Source: Lentzea sp. NBRC 105346
GTDB taxonomy: Bacteria; Actinomycetota; Actinomycetes; Mycobacteriales; Pseudonocardiaceae
NCBI RefSeq assembly: GCF_030269605.1
Contig: NZ_BSTQ01000001.1
Coordinates: 952,850-1,016,849 of the forward strand
Length of the DNA stretch: 64,000 nucleotides
Direction of reading: 5' to 3'
Part shown: piece after piece, positions 57,537-64,000 of the stretch
Numbering within the stretch: the first letter of the stretch is position 1
Layout of the letters: every line of letters begins with the position of its first letter
Notes under the pieces: generated by a model
What the model was told of the DNA's origin: nothing
The model's database searches: none
Seen by the model: only the letters and a program-made list of their open reading frames with translations
Position numbers and translations under genes: made by a program

Positions 57537-59087
57537 ATGACGTCCGCCCTGGCCCCGCTGTACCGGCCCGCGTTCCGTGCTTTGTGGATCGCGCAGTTCG
57601 CCTCCAACATCGGCACCTGGGCGCAGACCGTCGGCGCCCAGTGGCTGATGGGCGACCTCGGCGGCACCGCGTTCGAGGTCGCGCTCGTGCAGACCGCGAC
57701 GACGCTGCCGGTGTTCCTGCTGGTCGTGCCGTCCGGGGCGCTCGGCGACATCCTCGACCGGCGGCGCGTGCTGATGGCCGGCCAGGCGCTCATGCTGGCC
57801 GGGTCGGCGGCGTTGATGTTGCTGGCGAGCACACCGGCCTGGCTGCTCGCGCTCATCGCGGTGGTGGGTGTCGGGCAGGCGTTGTCGATGCCTTCGTTCC
57901 AGGCGATCCAGCCGGAACTGGTGCCGCGCGAGGAGATCCCGCAGGCGGCGTTGCTGAACGGCGCCAACATGAACGTCGGCCGCGCGCTCGGGCCGGCGCT
58001 CGGCGGCGCGCTGATCGCCGCGGCCGGGCCGGAGGCGGCCTTCGCGTTCAACACGGTGTCGTTCCTCGGGGTGCTGCTCGTGCTGTGGCGGTGGCGCCGG
58101 CCCTCGGACCACCGCCCGCTCGGCGCCGAACACCTGGTCACCGCGGTGCGGACCGGCGCGCGGTACGTGCGCAGCTCGCCGTTGTTCCGGCGGGTGCTGT
58201 GGCGGTGCGTGGCGTTCACCGTCTTCGCCGGCGCACTGTGGGCGCTGCTGCCCGCTCTCGCGCGCGGGCCGCTCGGGTTCGGCGCGAGCGGTTACGGCGT
58301 GCTGCTCGGCAGCGTCGGCGCGGGCGCGATCGGCGGGGCCTTTCTCGTGCCGCGGCTGCTGACCAGGTTCGGCAAGAACGTGCTGGTCACGATCGCTTCG
58401 TGCGTGTTCGCTCTCGCCATGGCGTTGTCGACGTTGACGACGAACGTGCCCGCGGTGATCGTCTGCATGCTCCTCACCGGCGCGTGCTGGATCGCGGTTC
58501 TGTCGACCCTCAACGCCACCGCGCAGATCCTCGTGCCCGCGTGGACGCGCGCACGGGCCCTGGCGTTCTACCAGCTGATGCTCATGGGCGGTCAGGCGCT
58601 CGGTGCGGCCGTGTGGGGTGCGGTCGCGGACTCCTTCTCGTTGCGCGCGGCCATGATCGCCCCCGCGGCCGGTCTCGTCGTCAGCGTGCTCATCGCGGCG
58701 CGCACGGTGCCGCTGACCTCGCGCAAGCTCGACTTCACCCCCGTGACGATGTGGGATGAGCCGCCCGAGCTCGACGACGTCGCCGCCGGTCCGGTGCTGG
58801 TGACCGTCGAGTGGCGGGTCGCGGTTGCCGACCATCCTTCGTTCGTCGCGGCGATGAGCAAGGTCGAACGGTCGCGCAAGCGCACCGGCGCCACCATGTG
58901 GGGGCTGTTCCGCGACACCGACGACCCGGAGCTGCACCTGGAGACGTTCACCGTCGCGACCTGGCAGGAGCACCTGCGGCAACACGTCGAGCGCGGGACC
59001 GTCAACGACCTGGAGGTTCAGCGCGCCGCCCGGTCGCTCGCCATGGAGGCTCCGCGCGTGCGTCACCTGATCTGGGCGTCGTCCTGA
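57537..59087 (+). CDS. MFS exporter (MFS_3/EntS-like) with C-terminal ABM-like domain
   Basis: 516 residues. The first 400 or so form 12 membrane helices with MFS_3 features: FRALWIAQFASNIGTWAQTVG, the loop GALGDILDRRRVLM, and MPSFQAIQPELVPREEIPQAALLNGANMN. The last 100 residues (VLVTVEWRVAVADHPSFVAAMSK, then HLETFTVATWQEHLRQH) form a soluble ferredoxin-like fold like an antibiotic-biosynthesis monooxygenase domain, a known but poorly understood fusion. ATG at 57537 after GGGG. Substrate unknown. Confidence 0.85.
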   Translation: MTSALAPLYRPAFRALWIAQFASNIGTWAQTVGAQWLMGDLGGTAFEVALVQTATTLPVFLLVVPSGALGDILDRRRVLMAGQALMLAGSAALMLLASTPAWLLALIAVVGVGQALSMPSFQAIQPELVPREEIPQAALLNGANMNVGRALGPALGGALIAAAGPEAAFAFNTVSFLGVLLVLWRWRRPSDHRPLGAEHLVTAVRTGARYVRSSPLFRRVLWRCVAFTVFAGALWALLPALARGPLGFGASGYGVLLGSVGAGAIGGAFLVPRLLTRFGKNVLVTIASCVFALAMALSTLTTNVPAVIVCMLLTGACWIAVLSTLNATAQILVPAWTRARALAFYQLMLMGGQALGAAVWGAVADSFSLRAAMIAPAAGLVVSVLIAARTVPLTSRKLDFTPVTMWDEPPELDDVAAGPVLVTVEWRVAVADHPSFVAAMSKVERSRKRTGATMWGLFRDTDDPELHLETFTVATWQEHLRQHVERGTVNDLEVQRAARSLAMEAPRVRHLIWASS

Positions 59088-59119
59088 TTGTGTGTTCTTG
59101 ATCGGGGTACCCGTGGCGC

Positions 59120-59428
59120 ATGACGTCACGTGATCAGAACGCCGCAGAAGATCTGGACGAGGACCGCATCCGGCTCGACCCGCTCGAGGCCGGCATGGAC
59201 CCGCCCGAGCACTGGTCGGAGGCCGACAAGTACGGCACCACGCCGTATGAGCAGTCGCACCCGCGGCCGCTGGACTCGCGGCTGGCCGAGGAGCAGCCCG
59301 ATGGGACGGCGGAGATCGATGGACTCGACGGCGAGGCGCAGCTGGAGGCCGTTCAGCGTGGTCAGGCCGCGGACGAGGCGGGCGGGTCCAGCGCCAGCAC
59401 GATCCGGGAGCCCGACGAGGACGCCTGA
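59120..59428 (+). CDS. DUF5709 small acidic protein
   Basis: 102 residues, strongly acidic, with no hydrophobic segment and probably little fixed structure. DRIRLDPLEAGMDPPEHWSEADKYGTTPYEQ and LDSRLAEEQPD follow the DUF5709 pattern found across actinobacteria. ATG at 59120, 32 bp after the MFS gene. Function unknown. Confidence 0.8.
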   Translation: MTSRDQNAAEDLDEDRIRLDPLEAGMDPPEHWSEADKYGTTPYEQSHPRPLDSRLAEEQPDGTAEIDGLDGEAQLEAVQRGQAADEAGGSSASTIREPDEDA

Positions 59429-59577
59429 CCGCAGGCGGGTGCGGGGGTACTCCCGTTCGGAGCAACCCTTGCGGATAGCCAACCACGCACCCCTGACAAG
59501 ATCGCGAAATACTGTTTGCGGGGGTAAGGGCGGGGGCGCGTGAGGATGGCGTCGCGCGAGCTCCACCGGCCAGGGCC
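59429..59577. other. Intergenic region between convergent genes
   Basis: 149 bp rich in G runs (TGCGGGGGTAAGGGCGGGGG near 59515). I see no clear hairpin, promoter or gene in it. Confidence 0.4.
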
Positions 59578-60429
59578 TCACGAGCGCTCCATCAGGTCGA
59601 CCTGCGCCTGCACGGCCGGTGGCAGCGGCCGGCGTGACCGCAGCGCCATCGGCAGCCGCCGCAAGGCTCCGGCCAGCGCCCACCCCGCCGCCCGGTCCCG
59701 CACCGCGAGCGCCGCCAGTGCCCCGAACCCGGCCACACCACACCGAGCGGGCCGCCGCAGCCAGGTCGACAACAGGTCGTTGCGCAGCTCCAGCATCCGC
59801 CGCGTCCGCGTGCCATCGCGGCGCGGCGACGGGTGGTGGTGCGCGACCACCGAATCCACGTAGCAGCTGGCCCACCCGGCGGCCGCGAGGTCCCACGCCA
59901 GCAGCTTCTCCTCGCCGATGAAGAACAGCACCGGGCTGATCCCGCCGACCTGCAGGAACGCCGACCGCCGCACGATCGCCGCGCAGCACAGGAAACCGAA
60001 CACCGACGGGCCGGGCAGGCCGGGTGCGCGGCCGAGTGGGCTGGTCGCCAGACTGGTGTTCATCGGGTCCGGGGTGTTCGACGGGCCCACCAGCGTGCGG
60101 CCGGCGATCAGGCCCAGACGTGGGTGCGCGTCGAACAGGGCTTCGGCTTGGCGCAGAGCGCCGGGTGCCCACCACGAGTCGTCGTCGCTGAACGCGACAT
60201 AAGGCGTGCCCGCCGCCTCGACCCCGGCGTTGCGCGCCGAGGAGCCGAGGTTGCGGCCCAGCTCGATCACAGTGGCCGACGAACGGGCCACCTCGGCGGT
60301 GTCGTCGCTGGAACCGTTGTCCACCACGACAATCGGCACGTCCGGGGTGTTCGCCCGGAGCTGCGCCAGGGTCTGGGTGAGGTCGTCACGTCGATCGCGC
60401 GTCGCGATCACCAGCGTCGTACGGGACAT
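59578..60429 (-). CDS. Glycosyltransferase family 2
   Basis: 283 residues, a paralogue of the GT2 at 51102 (shared TRxRRxxLxxTL opening, VVDNGSSDDTA, RNLGSSARNAG, PYVAFSDDDSWWAPGAL, DAHPRLG, and a GEE motif). DDD is the likely metal site. No membrane segment apart from a short hydrophobic VFGFLCCAAIV. ATG at 60429, 36 bp from the divergent methyltransferase gene. Acceptor unknown. Confidence 0.85.
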   Translation of the reverse strand: MSRTTLVIATRDRRDDLTQTLAQLRANTPDVPIVVVDNGSSDDTAEVARSSATVIELGRNLGSSARNAGVEAAGTPYVAFSDDDSWWAPGALRQAEALFDAHPRLGLIAGRTLVGPSNTPDPMNTSLATSPLGRAPGLPGPSVFGFLCCAAIVRRSAFLQVGGISPVLFFIGEEKLLAWDLAAAGWASCYVDSVVAHHHPSPRRDGTRTRRMLELRNDLLSTWLRRPARCGVAGFGALAALAVRDRAAGWALAGALRRLPMALRSRRPLPPAVQAQVDLMERS

Positions 60430-60465
60430 GGGGGTGTGCTACCCCAGGCGCCTGTGTGTACACCT

Positions 60466-61296
60466 ATGCGTGTGACCGAACGGGGAGAACGACCGGCGTG
60501 GGCCGGACCTGAGATCGACGTCGACCGGCCCAGTGCGGCCAGGGTGTACGACGTGCACCTGGGCGGGTCGCACAACTTCCAGGTGGACCGGGACGCCGCC
60601 GCCCAGATCACGGCGGCGATGCCGGAGCTGCCGGACATTCTGCGCGCCAACCGGTCGTTCCTGCGCCGGGCCGTGCGGTACCTGGTCGGGCAGGGCGTCA
60701 CACAGTTCCTGGACCTCGGGTCCGGCATCCCCACGGTCGGCAACGTGCACGAGATCGCGTGGCAGATCGACCCGGACTGCCGCATTGTCTACGTCGACAT
60801 CGACCCGATCGCCGTCGCGCACAGCAACGCGATCCTGCAGGGGGCGTTCAACGCCAACGCGGTGCTCGGCGACCTGCGCGACCCGGACCGGATCCTGGCC
60901 GACGTGAAGGACCTGCTGGACTTCAGCCGGCCGATCGCCGTGCTGATGGTCGCGGTGCTGCACTTCATCCCGGACAGCGACGACCCGAAGGGGGTCATCC
61001 GGCGGTACCTCGACGCGGTGCCCGAGGGCAGCTACCTGGCCATCTCGCACGCCAGCCTCGACGGGTCGGCGCCCGAACGTGCGGAGGCGGCGACCGAACG
61101 GTTCCGCAACCGCGTGACGGACTTCTCGATGCGCACCCGCGCGGAGATCACCGCGTTGTTCGACGACGTCGAGCTCGTCGACCCCGGCGTCGTGTACCTG
61201 ACCGAGTGGCGGCCCGACGAAGGAGACGACATCGGCGATCCCAAGCGGATGTCGCAGTTCGCGGGCTTGGGCCGGAAGAAACAAGCCGGAAACTGA
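60466..61296 (+). CDS. SAM-dependent methyltransferase, SAV_2177/DUF574 family
   Basis: 276 residues. Family opening PSAARVYDVHLGGSHNFQVDRD, the SAM loop FLDLGSGIPTVGNVHEIA (about 85-102), and YVDIDPIAVAH with the acidic ribose-binding residue. It ends WRPDEGDDIGDP. These methyltransferases are numerous in actinomycetes; their substrates are unknown. The ATG at 60466 fits the conserved N terminus. A 17-bp hairpin starts exactly at its stop codon. Confidence 0.85.
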   Translation: MRVTERGERPAWAGPEIDVDRPSAARVYDVHLGGSHNFQVDRDAAAQITAAMPELPDILRANRSFLRRAVRYLVGQGVTQFLDLGSGIPTVGNVHEIAWQIDPDCRIVYVDIDPIAVAHSNAILQGAFNANAVLGDLRDPDRILADVKDLLDFSRPIAVLMVAVLHFIPDSDDPKGVIRRYLDAVPEGSYLAISHASLDGSAPERAEAATERFRNRVTDFSMRTRAEITALFDDVELVDPGVVYLTEWRPDEGDDIGDPKRMSQFAGLGRKKQAGN

Positions 61297-61340
61297 ACAA
61301 GGTGTCGAGGACACCCCCTGACTCCTCGACACCTTGTTCA
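61294..61340 (+). terminator. 17-bp perfect hairpin at the methyltransferase stop
   Basis: TGAACAAGGTGTCGAGG (61294-61310) and its exact complement at 61324-61340 with a 13-nt loop. The left arm begins with the TGA stop codon. There is no T-run, so it may be a terminator, an mRNA stabiliser or a genomic repeat. Confidence 0.65.
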
Positions 61341-61384
61341 TCCGCTGAAGCGGATACGCTCAGCCTACGCCGCGCGCTCCACAA

Positions 61385-61444
61385 CTTGTCAACCCTGGCG
61401 GACAGCCAGACAATTTTTTTGTACGATAAATCCGCCATGGCGGA
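61385..61444. promoter_or_regulatory. Promoter/operator region of the XRE gene
   Basis: Holds CTGGCGGACAGCCAG (5-bp arms) nested inside TTGT...ACAA, an A/T-rich CAATTTTTTTGTACGATAAAT, and a perfect 14-bp palindrome TCCGCCATGGCGGA at 61431-61444 that covers an in-frame ATG at 61437. The XRE protein may bind here and regulate itself. Confidence 0.5.
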
Positions 61445-61466
61445 TGGATGGCGGGGGGACGTCAGC

Positions 61467-61919
61467 ATGGACGCGGTCGAGGAAGGCCAGCTCGCGCGCA
61501 AGATCAACCACTTGATCGAGACGCTGTATCCGGACAAGCGCACGCGGCCCGGTTACGCGAAGCTGGCCCAGGAGATCCGGGAGAAGACCGGTTCGTCGGT
61601 CTCCAACACGTACCTGTGGGAGCTCGCGACCGGCAAGAAACGCAACCTCACACAGAGCACGCTCGCGACACTCGCGGAGTTCTTCGGCGTGCCCAGCGAG
61701 TACTTCCTCGACGACGCGGTCGCCGCCCGCGTGAACACGCAGCTGGAGCTGGCGGTCGCCTTGCGCAACCAGAAGGTCCGGTCGATCGCGTTGCGTGCCG
61801 AAGGGCTGTCCGACACCACACTGGACTCGATCCTCACCATGCTCTCGCAGGCCCGCAGGATCGAGCGGCTGCCCGACGTCGAGCCGGACTCCGGAGACTC
61901 TCCAAGATCAGGCGGCTAG
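61467..61919 (+). CDS. XRE-family DNA-binding regulator
   Basis: 150 residues. An N-terminal helix-turn-helix of the XRE type (about 25-75: YAKLAQEIREKTGSSVSNTYL, WELATGKKRNLTQSTLATLAEFFGV), then a helical C-terminal part. The ATG at 61467 has GGGGGGA 8 nt upstream; the in-frame ATG at 61437 lies in the palindrome. It is followed by an ImmA/IrrE-type protein and a membrane protein, an order found repeatedly in actinobacteria. It is probably the controller of the set. Confidence 0.85.
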   Translation: MDAVEEGQLARKINHLIETLYPDKRTRPGYAKLAQEIREKTGSSVSNTYLWELATGKKRNLTQSTLATLAEFFGVPSEYFLDDAVAARVNTQLELAVALRNQKVRSIALRAEGLSDTTLDSILTMLSQARRIERLPDVEPDSGDSPRSGG

Positions 61920-61974
61920 CATGACCCACAGCTGCTCGTTCCGCAGATGTCCGGTGGGAAAGCGTGGCGAGGCG

Positions 61975-62487
61975 ATGATCTCTCGACAGGTCCGCAAGCG
62001 GTGCCAGGCGCTGGTGGACGGGCTCGCGCTGCCCGAACCGTTCAGCGTGGACGCACTCGTGGACTCGATCGCCGCACTCCGGAACCGGCCGATCCACCTG
62101 TTCGCCCTGCCGCCCGGCATGGTCGTCAACGCCTGCGGGTTGTGGATCGCCACCGAGTCGCACGACGAGATCTATGTCGAGGAGAAGACGACCCCGCTGC
62201 ACCGGGAACACATCCTGCTGCACGAGATCGGCCACATCCTGTGCGACCACGAGTCCGGTGAGGACGTCCCGCTCGCCCGGTTCCTTCCCGACCTGAGCCC
62301 CGAACTGGTGGAACGGCTGCTCGCTCGCACCAACTACACGAGCGAGCAGGAGCAGGAAGCCGAGCTCGTCGCCAGCCTGATCCGCACGGCCGCGGGCGTC
62401 GCCAACGAGGCGGCCTCGGACGGCGTGCGCGGCGAGCTCGAAGCCGCGCTGGGAATCCGGAGGAGATCATTTCCGTCTACGAGTTAG
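61975..62487 (+). CDS. ImmA/IrrE-type metallopeptidase-like protein
   Basis: 170 residues. The zincin motif HEIGHILCDH (HExxH, near 80) is intact, with EQEAELVASLI as the downstream Glu helix. Proteins of this type cleave a partner XRE repressor in mobile elements and stress systems; here the partner would be the preceding gene. The ATG at 61975 gives the usual SRQVRKRCQALVDGL start with GAGG near. An ATG at 61921, two bases after the XRE stop, would add 18 residues rich in Cys and is possible. Confidence 0.8.
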   Translation: MISRQVRKRCQALVDGLALPEPFSVDALVDSIAALRNRPIHLFALPPGMVVNACGLWIATESHDEIYVEEKTTPLHREHILLHEIGHILCDHESGEDVPLARFLPDLSPELVERLLARTNYTSEQEQEAELVASLIRTAAGVANEAASDGVRGELEAALGIRRRSFPSTS

Positions 62488-62510
62488 GCACCCGCGTCCA
62501 GCTCTACGGC

Positions 62511-63620
62511 GTGCTCGCGATGTGGGTGGTCATCGCCCTGCGCATCCCCGCCGCACGCCGATCCCCCCAACAACGCATGCTCCTGCTCGCCGTCGCGGGC
62601 ATGGCCGGCTCGATCACCGTCTACCTGGCACCGGTACTGAGCGCGCTCAACGCGTTGCCCGGCATCGTGGTGCAGGGCTGTGGCCTGTTCACCAACGTGT
62701 GGGGCGTCTTCAGCTCCGCGCTGGTGCTGGACTTCGTGCTCGGCGCGCTGGGCAAACGGCGGGCCCGCCTGGTGTACGGGGTGACCGCGGGCGTGATCGC
62801 CGCGCTGATCGTGCTGAACGTGACGATCTTCCCGAACGACGAGGGTTGCGTCACCACGAACCACGCCGCCTGGTACAGCACGTTCTGGTGGCTGCTGATC
62901 GCGTCGCACCTCGTGGCCAAGATCCCCTGCGTCATCCTGTGCGCGCGCTACTCGTACCGGGCGAGCGAGGACCGCTCGCTGCGGATCGGCCTGGGCCTGT
63001 TCGCCGCGGCGTTCGCGGTGTCCACTTTCTTCTGGCTGACGATGCTGTACGTCCTGCTGTTCGACGCGCGCTGGATCGGCAAGTACAGCAGCCTGATGAT
63101 CGGCACCACGGCCGTGCTGATGGCCGCGGGCGCCGCGCTGCCGCTGGTGCTCGACACCGCTCGGATGGTGCGCGACATGATCTCGCTGTGGCGGCTGTGG
63201 CCGTTGTGGCGCGACCTCGTCGCGGACGTGCCGCATGTCGCGCTCACCGAACCGGGCCCCCGCGTGCGCGACCTGATCGGCACACCACGCTCGACCTACC
63301 TGCGGCTGTACCGCCGGGTCATAGAGATCCGCGACGCCATGCTGATCCTGCGCGACTACGTCACGCCGGAGACCATCGAGCGGGCGCGGTCGCAGGTCAC
63401 CGGTGGGTCCGCGGCCGTGACCGCGACCTGGCTGGAGATCGCCCGGCAGGCCAAACGCGCCGGCGCCGAGCCCGTGCCCAACCCGCTCACGTTCACCGAG
63501 CTGACCGGCGACGACCTGGCCGCCGAGATCCGCTACCTGCTCGCCGTCGCTGAGGCTCGCGCAGAAGCGCTCTCAGCTGAGGGAACATCGGCAGAACGCC
63601 CGTCGTTCCGTCAGACATGA
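62511..63620 (+). CDS. MAB_1171c-type integral membrane protein
   Basis: 369 residues from this GTG. Seven or so transmembrane segments fill the first 230 residues, followed by a soluble helical tail (DLVADVPHVALTEPGPRVRD, then RLYRRVIEIRDAMLILRDYV). The layout and gene order match the actinobacterial MAB_1171c family found after XRE and ImmA/IrrE genes. The GTG at 62511 has no ribosome site and cuts into the first helix. An ATT at 62469, preceded by GGAGGAG, would add 14 residues (ISVYELGTRVQLYG) and complete that helix; it would overlap the preceding gene by 19 nt. Function unknown. Confidence 0.8.
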   Translation: MLAMWVVIALRIPAARRSPQQRMLLLAVAGMAGSITVYLAPVLSALNALPGIVVQGCGLFTNVWGVFSSALVLDFVLGALGKRRARLVYGVTAGVIAALIVLNVTIFPNDEGCVTTNHAAWYSTFWWLLIASHLVAKIPCVILCARYSYRASEDRSLRIGLGLFAAAFAVSTFFWLTMLYVLLFDARWIGKYSSLMIGTTAVLMAAGAALPLVLDTARMVRDMISLWRLWPLWRDLVADVPHVALTEPGPRVRDLIGTPRSTYLRLYRRVIEIRDAMLILRDYVTPETIERARSQVTGGSAAVTATWLEIARQAKRAGAEPVPNPLTFTELTGDDLAAEIRYLLAVAEARAEALSAEGTSAERPSFRQT

Positions 63621-64000
63621 CGACGACCGCCGCCCGGCCACGCGTTTCCGTTAGACGCGTGGTGTTCACGCTGGTGCTGGTGAGCATCACGACCCTGCTG
63701 TTCTGGGTGCCGTGGGCGGGGCTGTTCCCGGAGTCGGCGCAGTGGCCGGCGCCGGTCCGCCCGCTGACCGGTCTGCTGTTCGCGGCGGCGGGACTGACGA
63801 TGATGGCGCTGATCGTGCGGCGCGGTTCCGACCGCGCCGCCCGCGTCTCGCACTTCCTGCTGGGTTTCATCTGGATCGCGTTCGCATGGACGTTGCTCAC
63901 GCACGTCCTGCGGCTCGGGCTGCTCGTGTCCGGAGTGGACGATCCACTGCGGTCCCGGATCGTGACCGTGGTGCTGGCCGCGATCATCGTGGTGGTGACG
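63617..64000 (+). CDS. Membrane protein, N-terminal part; runs off the right edge
   Basis: The first 128 codons of a protein whose ATG overlaps the preceding stop (ATGA). Four hydrophobic segments: VVFTLVLVSITTLLFWVPW, PLTGLLFAAAGLTMMALIV, FLLGFIWIAFAWTLLTHVL, IVTVVLAAIIVVV. The pattern of short membrane helices resembles the membrane domain of YkuE-like metallophosphoesterases, but no catalytic motif is inside the window, so the function is open. Confidence 0.7.
   Translation, partial: MTTTAARPRVSVRRVVFTLVLVSITTLLFWVPWAGLFPESAQWPAPVRPLTGLLFAAAGLTMMALIVRRGSDRAARVSHFLLGFIWIAFAWTLLTHVLRLGLLVSGVDDPLRSRIVTVVLAAIIVVVT

Noticed and set aside
59429..59577. Terminator in the G-rich gap between DUF5709 and GT2 genes
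   Set aside because: There are G runs but no matching C arms that would give a convincing stem.

Overview
The window is high-GC actinobacterial DNA, most likely from a Pseudonocardiales genus such as Lentzea, Saccharothrix or Kutzneria. That is an inference from composition, GTG/TTG starts, DtxR-type iron boxes, DUF5709 and SAV_2177-type methyltransferase genes, and SARP-family regulators. No rRNA, tRNA, CRISPR array or insertion sequence was seen.

Positions 1 to about 38.2 kb are one side of a type I modular polyketide cluster whose left end lies outside the window. Three colinear, translationally coupled PKS genes run on the minus strand. Gene A (27926-15999) has a loading module with only a KSQ and an ACP, with no AT, followed by KS-AT-DH-KR-ACP and KS-AT-DH-ER-KR-ACP. 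Gene B (15999-1666) repeats that pair of modules and ends with KS-AT-(DH relic)-ACP. Gene C (1652 leftward) begins with docking domain and KS and runs off the edge. AT motifs predict malonyl extenders for modules 1-4 and methylmalonyl for module 5. With an acetyl starter the chain leaving gene B would be a 2-methyl-3-oxododeca-6,10-dienoyl thioester. Upstream of gene A is a clavaminate-synthase-like Fe(II)/2-oxoglutarate oxygenase. Divergent from it is an overlapping pair: a KtzI-like ornithine N5-hydroxylase and a KtzT-like haem piperazate synthase. The predicted product is therefore a polyketide-peptide hybrid containing piperazic acid, with the NRPS genes presumably to the left. Two divergent paralogous SARP/AAA regulators and a DrrAB-type ABC exporter close this side. 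TTA codons occur in one SARP, in the piperazate synthase and in the exporter permease, which suggests bldA-type control.

Positions 38.2-44.4 kb look like an iron-responsive block. A plus-strand gene for an unusual single-chain adenylation-carrier-membrane acyltransferase protein has two DtxR-like boxes upstream. It converges on, and overlaps, a minus-strand FbpABC-type ferric transporter operon with its own iron box.

Positions 44.4-64 kb look like ordinary actinobacterial chromosome. They hold a DUF4396 membrane protein with a 120-bp C-terminal tandem duplicate and a CsoR-like operator, homocysteine methyltransferase, Hsp20, two MFS transporters, a double GNAT protein, an SDR, a TetR/P450 divergent pair, two GT2 paralogues, a quinone-oxidoreductase-like enzyme, an orphan solute-binding lipoprotein, an alpha/beta hydrolase, a secreted GH20 chitobiase, a degenerate cupredoxin, a DUF5709 protein and a SAV_2177-type methyltransferase. 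The window ends with an XRE / ImmA-IrrE / MAB_1171c-type membrane protein trio and a partial membrane protein.

The most unusual features are the AT-less KSQ-ACP loading module, the piperazate pair joined to a PKS, the iron-controlled A-T-acyltransferase fusion, and a family of in-frame palindromic repeats with DnaA-box-like 9-mers in the KS-AT linkers.
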